Position numbers and translations under genes: made by a program. A stretch of 5,880 nucleotides of DNA from Citricoccus sp. WCRC_4 (GTDB lineage Bacteria; Actinomycetota; Actinomycetes; Actinomycetales; Micrococcaceae): contig JAPFFX010000371.1 of NCBI GenBank assembly GCA_026645375.1, positions 1 through 5,880 on the forward strand, in the 5' to 3' direction. Shown in pieces: positions 1 through 5,386 of this stretch. The notes under the pieces were generated by a model. That model was not told the origin of the DNA. It made no database searches and was given only the letters and a program-made list of their open reading frames with translations. The stretch's first letter is position 1. The number at the start of each line of letters is the position of its first letter.

Positions 1-1414
1 GGCCATGGGCGACCTCCAGGCCCAGGCGGAGGCGACGGCGGTCTGCGAACGCGAGGTGCTCCGACTGGCCGACCGATACGGCACCGACACGGTCGTGCTC
101 GCGATGCAGGAGACGCAGGACTACGTCGAACGCTCCGTGCGCCGTCGCCTCACGGAGCTGCCGCACGGCTCGTGGAGCACCGTGGACTACCTCGACGTGG
201 ACCCGGGCTCCGACGAGGGGCTCGTGCCGGTCGAGATCACGATGACCCTGGATGGAAAGGGCATCCACTACGACATCAGCGGTGGTCCCGCCATCAAGGC
301 GTTCCTCAACTCGGGCTACGGCACCACGTTCTCGGCGATCTACGCGGGCACGAAGACCTTCTTCCCGGACGTTCCCTTGAACTCGGGGTTCTATGCGGCC
401 GTCACTGCCGACATCGGACCCGAGGGAACCGTGGTGAACGCGGGTTGGCCGGTGGCCGTCACCGGAACGGTGTCGGGCCCGTACGAGAAGATCATGAACG
501 GGATCTTCGAGCTGTGGTCGGGGATCATGAAGGACCGGGCGATGGCCTGCGCCTTCAACCTCGAGTACCTGCTGGTCGGTGGCCGTGATGCGCGCACCGA
601 GAACAAGGCGACCTTCATGTGGTACGACTGGATGGCCGGCGGCTGGGGAGGCCGGGTCAGCAAGGACGGCTCGAGTGCGACCGCGCCCGTGTTCGGCGTG
701 GGCCTCGCCGTGCAGCCCTGCGAAGGCCAGGAGCGCCTGACACCGGTCATCACCACCATGCACCAGATCGGGACGGACTCGGGCGGGCCCGGACGCTACC
801 GCGGCGGGTGCGGCATCGAGAAGGGCGGCACCCTCACCGACGCCGAATCGGCGGTGATGAGCTACTGCTGCGATCGGGCACGGTCCATCACGTGGGGCAT
901 CGAGGGTGGGTTGCCGTCCATCCCCCACGGCGTCTGGCTGAATCGGGGCACGGAGAACGAGCGCTTCCTCGGGTCCATCTTCTCCTCCGTGCCCGTGGGC
1001 CCAGGCGACACCTTCTACCGGCCGTCCGCCGGGGGCGGTGGGTACGGCGACCCCCTGGAACGCAGCGCCGAGGAGGTACTCGAGGACGTCATCGACGAGT
1101 ACGTCTCCATCGATCGCGCGGCCAAGGACTACGGCGTGGTGATCAGGCCCGTCAATCCGGAGCTCGACGAGTACGAGATCGACCATGAGGCCACGGTCGA
1201 GACACGGGAATGGATCCGCGAGCACCGGCACGAGTGGATGGACGCCGACCCGGCCGACGTGGCCCGCCAGTATCGGGACGGTGAGATCGACATGCTCGAC
1301 GTCATTCGCCGCCACGGGGTCATCGTCGACTGGGGCACCGGCGAGCTCTTCGAGAGGACGACACGCCAGCACCGCGAACAGATCCAGCGGCGCTCCGTGT
1401 CCCACTGGGGCTGA
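1..1414 (+). CDS. Hydantoinase B / oxoprolinase / acetone carboxylase alpha-type subunit, 5'-truncated by window edge
   Basis: This is the C-terminal 470 or so residues of a HyuB-family protein, a family that with HyuA-type ATPase subunits opens cyclic amides (N-methylhydantoin, 5-oxoproline, caprolactam) or carboxylates ketones (acetone, acetophenone). Numbering from the ATG at position 5, I see YDISGG at 89-94, a Trp/Gly-rich block with GGWGGR and KDG at 212-222, GPGRYRGGCG at 261-270, GGGGYGDPLE at 343-352 and the family's closing VSIDRAAKDYGVV at 367-379. The ATG at 5 is probably internal: the reading frame is open to the window edge, there is no ribosome site, and family members carry well over 100 further N-terminal residues. 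About 90 residues continue past the usual family end, finishing in SHWG. The stop TGA is at 1412-1414. No HyuA gene is visible, so it is presumably upstream. Family call is firm; substrate is unknown. Confidence 0.88.
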   Translation, partial: AMGDLQAQAEATAVCEREVLRLADRYGTDTVVLAMQETQDYVERSVRRRLTELPHGSWSTVDYLDVDPGSDEGLVPVEITMTLDGKGIHYDISGGPAIKAFLNSGYGTTFSAIYAGTKTFFPDVPLNSGFYAAVTADIGPEGTVVNAGWPVAVTGTVSGPYEKIMNGIFELWSGIMKDRAMACAFNLEYLLVGGRDARTENKATFMWYDWMAGGWGGRVSKDGSSATAPVFGVGLAVQPCEGQERLTPVITTMHQIGTDSGGPGRYRGGCGIEKGGTLTDAESAVMSYCCDRARSITWGIEGGLPSIPHGVWLNRGTENERFLGSIFSSVPVGPGDTFYRPSAGGGGYGDPLERSAEEVLEDVIDEYVSIDRAAKDYGVVIRPVNPELDEYEIDHEATVETREWIREHRHEWMDADPADVARQYRDGEIDMLDVIRRHGVIVDWGTGELFERTTRQHREQIQRRSVSHWG

Positions 1415-1418
1415 GCAC

Positions 1419-1450
1419 GCCGACGGGACGGCTGCTGCCGGCCCGTCGGC
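1419..1450 (+). terminator. Strong hairpin just after the hyuB stop, likely intrinsic terminator without T-tract
   Basis: The inverted repeat starts 4 bp after the stop codon. Bases 1419-1427 (GCCGACGGG) pair perfectly with 1442-1450 (CCCGTCGGC). After one A-G mismatch (1428/1441), 1429-1432 (CGGC) pair with 1437-1440 (GCCG) around a TGCT loop. That gives 13 pairs in 14 positions, nearly all G-C. No T-run follows, which is common for actinobacterial terminators. It most likely ends the hyuB transcript before the permease gene, though it could also act as an mRNA-stabilising or attenuating structure. Confidence 0.7.
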
Positions 1451-1454
1451 CGCG

Positions 1455-1481
1455 GGCCCTCACCCCATTCCTGCGAGGGCC
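1455..1481. other. Second, weaker inverted repeat in the hyuB-permease gap
   Basis: Bases 1455-1461 (GGCCCTC) pair with 1475-1481 (GAGGGCC) across a 13-nt loop. It follows the stronger 1419-1450 hairpin in tandem and precedes the permease ribosome site by about 30 bp. It could belong to a leader structure or an operator, or be chance in GC-rich DNA. No convincing -35/-10 pair was found between 1451 and 1511, so the promoter of the permease is not identified. Confidence 0.3.
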
Positions 1482-1511
1482 ACCGTAGAACCGCACCATC
1501 GATATCCCCAT

Positions 1512-1516
1512 GGAGG
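1512..1516 (+). promoter_or_regulatory. Shine-Dalgarno GGAGG that sets a GTG start for the permease
   Basis: GGAGG lies 8 nt before GTG 1525-1527, an ideal distance. The motif overlaps the third base of the in-frame ATG at 1510-1512, which itself has no purine-rich site upstream (the preceding bases are CGATATCCCC). This favours GTG 1525 over ATG 1510 as the start. Confidence 0.8.
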
Positions 1517-1524
1517 TACCCGAA

Positions 1525-2931
1525 GTGTCCATCAATCTGACCGGCTCGAATGACGAGGTCGAGGCAACAGATGCGTTGGCCCGAAAGGGCAATGACGAAG
1601 ACCAGATGGGTCGCGGATCCCTCGCGATGGCCTGGTATGGCGTGGCGAGTGCCATGTTCTACGTCTATGTCGGGGCCGCGATGGCTCTCGCCTACGGCAC
1701 CGTCAACGCACTGATCGGCGTCGCGCTGACCATCGTCGTCTACGGCGTGATCAACGCGATCCTCTCCAGGTACGCGATCAACAACCGAACCACCGTGGCC
1801 CAGTTCTCCCGGACGATCCTGGGTACGGCCGGATCGTCGATCGCCACCCTGATATTCGCTCTCATCGCCATCTACTACGCGGTGTTCGAAGGCTCGATCG
1901 TCGCCTATGCGTTCCAGACCCAGTTCGGCGGAGAGATGTGGATGTGGAGCCTCATCGTGGTGCTCTACTCCACCCCGCTCATCATCGGTGGCGTGCGGCG
2001 CTTCCTGGACAAGCTGAACGGGTGGCTCCTGCCCATCTACTTCTTCGGCTTGATCGCCGCGGTCATCTGGGCGGGCGCCCTCTATGGTTTCAGCGACGCC
2101 TGGCTGACCCACACGCCGGAGGCCCCCATCCCGTTCGCCCTGGGTGGCCCCGGTTGGCTGGCGGCATTCGTGGGCTATATGGGCGTATGGATCCTGATGA
2201 TGTTCACGATGGACTACGCGGCGTTGGGGAAGCGCAAGGACACCAGGTTCCACCAGTGGGTGTCCTTCGGTCCCGTCTTCTACCTTCTGGCCTTCGGCTT
2301 CACCGCACTCGTGGGCATCTTCCTGACCTTCACCATCCCCGGGATGGAGGCGACCGAAACGGGTGTCGCAGGCGGCATCGTGCAGATGATGGGCATCCTC
2401 GGTCTCCTCATCGTCTTCGCCTCGCAGACTCGCATCAACACCGCGAACTACTACCTGGGCGCGGCAAACCTGAAGGCCTTCGGCGAGCGCGTGTTCCGCA
2501 TCAAGATGCCGAACATCGTCTGGGTGCTGCTCTCCTCCATCGTCATCTTCCTGCTCATGCTCCTCCCGATTGTGGAGTACCTGTTGCTGGCACTCGCCTG
2601 GCAGGGGGTGCTGGTGACGGCATGGGTGGCCATCGCGCTGACGTACGTCCTGATGAGCCGTGGTCAGGGACAGGAGCACGCTGCCATCGAAGACCGGCAC
2701 TACAAGGCGTTGAACATGAATGGCCTCATCGCGTGGCTCGTCGCGACGGTGGTCGGCATCGTCATGCTGCAGCTCAGTCAGCTCAGTCCGGAGCTGGCCG
2801 GGGTCGGTTCCACGTGGGGCCCCATTCTCACCGTTGTCACGGCTGCGGGTGTGTACGCCATCCTGTGGAAGGCGAATCCTGCCCGTCGCTCCGCCCTGAC
2901 CGGTGCATCCGCTCCGACCGGACGCCACTGA
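1525..2931 (+). CDS. NCS1-family permease (purine-cytosine / hydantoin / allantoin transporter type)
   Basis: This is a 468-residue integral membrane protein of the nucleobase:cation symporter-1 family, which imports nucleobases and related heterocycles (cytosine, allantoin, hydantoins, thiamine) with H+ or Na+. A polar N-terminus of about 35 residues (acidic then RKGNDED) precedes twelve hydrophobic segments at roughly 36-56, 60-80, 104-124, 137-155, 166-188, 206-229, 245-270, 282-300, 328-350, 352-376, 397-419 and 429-448, the usual NCS1 number. The block SQTRINTANYYLG at 300-312, after helix 8, is typical of this family. The start is GTG 1525, chosen by GGAGG at 1512-1516. It sits between a HyuB gene and a pxp/biotin-enzyme operon, so a cyclic amide or ureide is a reasonable substrate guess, but nothing in the sequence fixes it. 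It is separated from hyuB by a hairpin and from pxpA by 51 bp. Confidence 0.85.
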   Translation: MSINLTGSNDEVEATDALARKGNDEDQMGRGSLAMAWYGVASAMFYVYVGAAMALAYGTVNALIGVALTIVVYGVINAILSRYAINNRTTVAQFSRTILGTAGSSIATLIFALIAIYYAVFEGSIVAYAFQTQFGGEMWMWSLIVVLYSTPLIIGGVRRFLDKLNGWLLPIYFFGLIAAVIWAGALYGFSDAWLTHTPEAPIPFALGGPGWLAAFVGYMGVWILMMFTMDYAALGKRKDTRFHQWVSFGPVFYLLAFGFTALVGIFLTFTIPGMEATETGVAGGIVQMMGILGLLIVFASQTRINTANYYLGAANLKAFGERVFRIKMPNIVWVLLSSIVIFLLMLLPIVEYLLLALAWQGVLVTAWVAIALTYVLMSRGQGQEHAAIEDRHYKALNMNGLIAWLVATVVGIVMLQLSQLSPELAGVGSTWGPILTVVTAAGVYAILWKANPARRSALTGASAPTGRH

Positions 2932-2947
2932 CCGGGTCACCAGCCCA

Positions 2948-2976
2948 TTCCGGAGACACCCCCAGGGCCCTACGCT
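2948..2976 (+). promoter_or_regulatory. Candidate promoter for a leaderless pxpA transcript
   Basis: TACGCT (2971-2976) fits the actinobacterial -10 pattern TANNNT and ends 6 nt before ATG 2983, so transcription would begin at or next to the start codon. A weak -35 (TTCCGG, 2948-2953) lies exactly 17 bp upstream; only its TT matches consensus. No good Shine-Dalgarno site serves ATG 2983, which agrees with a leaderless message. If real, the pxp-biotin operon can be transcribed independently of the permease. Confidence 0.5.
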
Positions 2977-2982
2977 GTGAGG

Positions 2983-3732
2983 ATGGTCACAGATCGCATC
3001 CGCCCCACTGTCAACTCGGACATGGGCGAGGGCATCGGCCTGCACCGATTCGGCAACGATCCGGAGCTGATGCAGACCGTGGACCTCGCCAACGTCGCCT
3101 GCGGATTCCACGCCGGGGACCCGGACATCATGTCTGCCACCGTCGCCTCCGCCGTGGAACAGGGCGTGCGTATCGGTGCCCATCCGTCACTGCCGGACCA
3201 GTGGGGGTTCGGCCGACGCGCAATGGTCCTCACGCCCGAGGAGGTCGAGTCCCTGGTCCGGTACCAGGTCGGTGCACTCACTGGGTTCCTCATCCAGCAC
3301 GGCACACCGTTGAACCACATCAAGCCGCACGGATCCCTGTACGGGATGCTCGCCAAGGATCCCTCGCTGATGGCCTCCGTGGCCAGGGTGGCCGCCGACT
3401 ACGCCGTGCCGGTGCTCGGCATGGCCGGCACCGCTCACGAGTCGGTGTGCGAGGAGCACGACGTGCCGTTCGTGGCCGAGCTCTACGTCGATCTGGACTA
3501 CGACGCCCAGGGCGGGCTCATCATCCAGCGCACCCCACATGCAACCGACCCACAGGCAGCCGCCGATCGAGTGACGCGGGCCCTGACCAGGGGGGCCATC
3601 ACGGCGGAGGACGGAACGGAATTGCCGATGCGCTTTGATTCCGTGTGCGTGCACTCCGATGCTCCCGGCGCGCCGGAGGTCGCCCGTGCCGTGCGCGCGG
3701 CACTTGACGCGCATCACCCGTCGACCGGCTGA
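2983..3732 (+). CDS. pxpA: LamB/YcsF family protein, 5-oxoprolinase subunit A-like
   Basis: This 249-residue cytoplasmic protein belongs to the LamB/YcsF family; E. coli PxpA (about 244 residues) is the A subunit of ATP-dependent 5-oxoprolinase, and the fungal relative LamB is needed for lactam use. Family blocks appear in order: NSDMGEG 11-17, ANVACGFHAGDP 36-47, GAHPSLPDQWGFGRR 65-79 and HIKPHGSLY 112-120. Two later blocks differ from E. coli PxpA: ELYVDLDY (166-173) where EVFADRGY is found, losing the Arg, and VCVHSD (221-226) instead of VCLHGD. ATG 2983 is chosen because the -10-like TACGCT sits 6 nt before it. GTG 2977, two codons earlier, is the alternative, with AGGG at 2964-2967 as its ribosome site. 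It is first in an operon with a BCCP, a biotin carboxylase and PxpB. Family membership is firm; 5-oxoproline as substrate is doubtful. Confidence 0.88.
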   Translation: MVTDRIRPTVNSDMGEGIGLHRFGNDPELMQTVDLANVACGFHAGDPDIMSATVASAVEQGVRIGAHPSLPDQWGFGRRAMVLTPEEVESLVRYQVGALTGFLIQHGTPLNHIKPHGSLYGMLAKDPSLMASVARVAADYAVPVLGMAGTAHESVCEEHDVPFVAELYVDLDYDAQGGLIIQRTPHATDPQAAADRVTRALTRGAITAEDGTELPMRFDSVCVHSDAPGAPEVARAVRAALDAHHPSTG

Positions 3733-3735
3733 ATA

Positions 3736-3754
3736 CCTCCTCCCTCCTTCTCCC
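3736..3754 (+). other. Uninterrupted pyrimidine tract in the pxpA-BCCP leader
   Basis: Nineteen consecutive C/T bases begin 3 bp after the pxpA stop codon. The tract contains CCTCC and TCCTT, both complementary to Shine-Dalgarno sequence. TCCTT (3745-3749) could pair with AAGGA (3768-3772) of the BCCP ribosome site over an 18-nt loop. The C-rich, G-free stretch could alternatively favour Rho loading. No function is demonstrated. Confidence 0.3.
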
Positions 3755-3765
3755 GCACACCCCCC

Positions 3766-3772
3766 GAAAGGA
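3766..3772 (+). promoter_or_regulatory. Shine-Dalgarno GAAAGGA that sets the BCCP start
   Basis: GAAAGGA ends 6 nt before ATG 3779. An in-frame ATG at 3635 exists upstream but lies inside pxpA, and its extra 48 residues look like a pxpA shadow (Arg/Pro-rich, no biotinyl-domain similarity). The site therefore fixes the start at 3779. Confidence 0.8.
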
Positions 3773-3778
3773 ATCATC

Positions 3779-4018
3779 ATGGCCGAGATCCAGTCCCCCC
3801 TGCCCGGTGTCTTCTACCGCCGCCCCGGGCCCGACAAGGACCCCTACGTCCAGGAGGGTGAGCGTGTGGAGTCGGGCCAGGTGATCGGCATGGTCGAGGT
3901 CATGAAGCAGTTCACCGAGGTCAAGTCCGACACCAGCGGCACCCTGGAGCGCTTCGTCGTGGAGGACTCAGCCATGGTGAATCCGGGCGACGCCCTCGCG
4001 GTCGTCGCCCAGGACTGA
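3779..4018 (+). CDS. Minimal stand-alone biotin carboxyl carrier protein (biotinyl domain only)
   Basis: This protein of only 79 residues consists of a single biotinyl domain. It carries biotin, taking CO2 from the biotin carboxylase encoded next to it and passing it to a carboxyltransferase. The acceptor motif is EVMK at 40-43 with Lys43 as the predicted biotinylated residue, followed by Gln-Phe. The common EAMKM pattern is changed at both the second and the fifth position. The N-terminal SPLPGVFYRRP (6-16), GERVESGQVIG (27-37) and the C-terminal G54-D71 half with SGTLERFVVED (53-63) are recognisable half-repeats of the domain. It lacks the Ala/Pro-rich linker of the roughly 150-residue AccB proteins and is not fused to the carboxylase as in actinobacterial acyl-CoA carboxylase alpha chains. 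It ends 3 bp before the biotin carboxylase start. I infer a carrier dedicated to this operon. Confidence 0.88.
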   Translation: MAEIQSPLPGVFYRRPGPDKDPYVQEGERVESGQVIGMVEVMKQFTEVKSDTSGTLERFVVEDSAMVNPGDALAVVAQD

Positions 4019-4021
4019 GCC

Positions 4022-5386
4022 ATGACGATCTCCACGCTTCTCGTCGCCAACCGCGGAGAGATCGCTGTTCGCATTCTCCGCTCGGCCAAGGACGTGGGCA
4101 TCCGCACCGTCTTGGCCGTCAGTGAGATCGATCAGGGATCACTGGCCGCCGAGCACGCCGACGAGGTCGCCGTCGTCGGTCCCGCCCCGGCGCAGGCCTC
4201 ATACCTCAACGTCCAGGCCCTCGTCGCCGCCGGAAAGGAGACTGGCTGCGATGCGGTGCATCCCGGGTACGGATTCCTGTCGGAGAATGCAGGCTTCGCG
4301 CGAGGCGTCCAGGACGCGGGAATGACCTGGGTGGGTCCTGCCCCGGACGTCATCGACCTGATGGGCCACAAGACCCGAGCCCTGGAGGCGGCCATCGACG
4401 CAGGGGTCCCGGTCCTGCCCGGATCCAACGGTCCTCTCACGGGATCCGACGAGGACATCCTCGACCTGGCCCGCTCGGTCGGTTATCCGCTGGTGATCAA
4501 GGCATCGGCCGGCGGTGGAGGTCGCGGCATCCGGCTGGTCAGCGCCGAGGACGACCTGTTGAAGACCATCGACATCGCCCGCGCGGAAGCCTCTGCAAGC
4601 TTCGGGGACTCCACGGTGTATCTGGAGCGGTTCGTCGAGCGCGCTCGCCACGTCGAGGTCCAGATCGTCGGGGACGGGGAGACCTTCTTGCACCTCGGAG
4701 ACCGCGACTGTTCCATGCAACGCCGTTCCCAGAAGATCATCGAGGAGGCTCCCGCACCGGATCTTCCCGATGCGGTGCGCCAACAGATCCGTGAGTCGGC
4801 GGTCAACCTGGCGCGGTTGTGCCAGTACACGGGAGTGGGAACCGTCGAGTATCTCTACGACCCCGTGCGACACGAAGCGGCGTTCATCGAGATGAACACG
4901 CGCCTGCAGGTGGAGCACCCCGTGACGGAGTTCCTGACCGGTGTGGACCTGGTCGCCGAACAGCTGGAGATCGCCTCCACGGGACGGACCACGCTGCGCC
5001 AGGACTCCATAGGGTTCGACGGACACGCGATCGAGTGCCGGATCAATGCCGAGGACCCGGATCACAACTTCCAGCCCAGCCCCGGGACGATCACGCGGCT
5101 CGACTGGCCCCAGGGTGAGGACTACCGCATCGACACCGGCGTACGTACCGGTGACACGGTGGCCCCCTACTACGACTCACTGCTGGCCAAGCTCATCGTC
5201 CACGGCCATGACCGCCAGGAGGCCATGCGACGCATGAGCGACGGGCTGGCGGCCACCCACATCGAGGGCATCAAGACCACGGTGCCGTTGCTGAAGCGTC
5301 TGGTCACGGACTCTGCCTTCGCGGACGTCAGTCACCACACCACCTACATCGAGACCACGATGGACAGCACCGGGAGTACCTCATGA
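4022..5386 (+). CDS. Biotin carboxylase (AccC-type, ATP-grasp), stand-alone
   Basis: This complete 454-residue biotin carboxylase uses ATP and bicarbonate to carboxylate biotin on the carrier protein. Visible parts: N-terminal domain LLVANRGEIAVRIL (6-19) and HPGYGFLSENAGFA (80-93); ATP-grasp domain with Lys117, Lys160 and the glycine loop SAGGGGRG (162-169); HLGDRDCSMQRRSQK (224-238); Glu276, Glu290 and the catalytic block EMNTRLQVEHPVTE (290-303) with Arg294, Gln296 and Glu298; and Arg340 in the C-terminal domain. These match the known E. coli AccC active-site residues with a small offset, so the enzyme should be active. AGGA at 4011-4014, inside the end of the BCCP gene, is its ribosome site, which suggests translational coupling. 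Because it is separate from its carrier and embedded between pxpA and pxpB genes, I think it serves a urea-carboxylase-like enzyme rather than fatty-acid synthesis. Confidence 0.93.
   Translation: MTISTLLVANRGEIAVRILRSAKDVGIRTVLAVSEIDQGSLAAEHADEVAVVGPAPAQASYLNVQALVAAGKETGCDAVHPGYGFLSENAGFARGVQDAGMTWVGPAPDVIDLMGHKTRALEAAIDAGVPVLPGSNGPLTGSDEDILDLARSVGYPLVIKASAGGGGRGIRLVSAEDDLLKTIDIARAEASASFGDSTVYLERFVERARHVEVQIVGDGETFLHLGDRDCSMQRRSQKIIEEAPAPDLPDAVRQQIRESAVNLARLCQYTGVGTVEYLYDPVRHEAAFIEMNTRLQVEHPVTEFLTGVDLVAEQLEIASTGRTTLRQDSIGFDGHAIECRINAEDPDHNFQPSPGTITRLDWPQGEDYRIDTGVRTGDTVAPYYDSLLAKLIVHGHDRQEAMRRMSDGLAATHIEGIKTTVPLLKRLVTDSAFADVSHHTTYIETTMDSTGSTS

Noticed and set aside
1486..1491. TAGAAC as a -10 box for the permease
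   Set aside because: It has four of six consensus matches, but the only -35-like sequence nearby (TTCCTG, 1468-1473) leaves a 12-bp spacer, too short to support a promoter call.
2929..2939. 11-bp palindrome TGACC-G-GGTCA over the permease stop codon
   Set aside because: It was considered as an operator or terminator. With only 5 bp per arm, overlap with the coding end and no second copy, it is not distinguishable from chance.
1129..3183. Very long open frame on the - strand (684 codons)
   Set aside because: It lies antisense to hyuB, the permease and pxpA, which have clear family motifs. Its translation is a His/Asp/Gly/Arg-rich mix with no recognisable domain, as expected for the antisense frame of high-GC genes.
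1938..3638. Long + strand open frame (566 codons) spanning the permease and pxpA
   Set aside because: It is out of frame with both genes, crosses their boundary, and gives an Arg/His/Pro/Gly-rich translation. It is a GC-bias shadow.
3635..3778. Upstream ATG extending the BCCP by 48 residues into pxpA
   Set aside because: The extension is out-of-frame pxpA sequence plus leader. The GAAAGGA site at 3766-3772 points to ATG 3779, where the biotinyl domain begins.
4199..5065. Long - strand open frame (288 codons) inside the biotin carboxylase
   Set aside because: It is fully antisense to a complete, motif-perfect biotin carboxylase and shows no domain of its own.
3779..5386. Housekeeping acetyl/propionyl-CoA carboxylase genes accB-accC
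   Set aside because: Actinobacterial acyl-CoA carboxylases normally use a fused BC-BCCP chain of about 590 residues. Here the carrier is separate and only 79 residues long, no acyl-CoA carboxyltransferase gene is near, and the genes sit between pxpA and pxpB.
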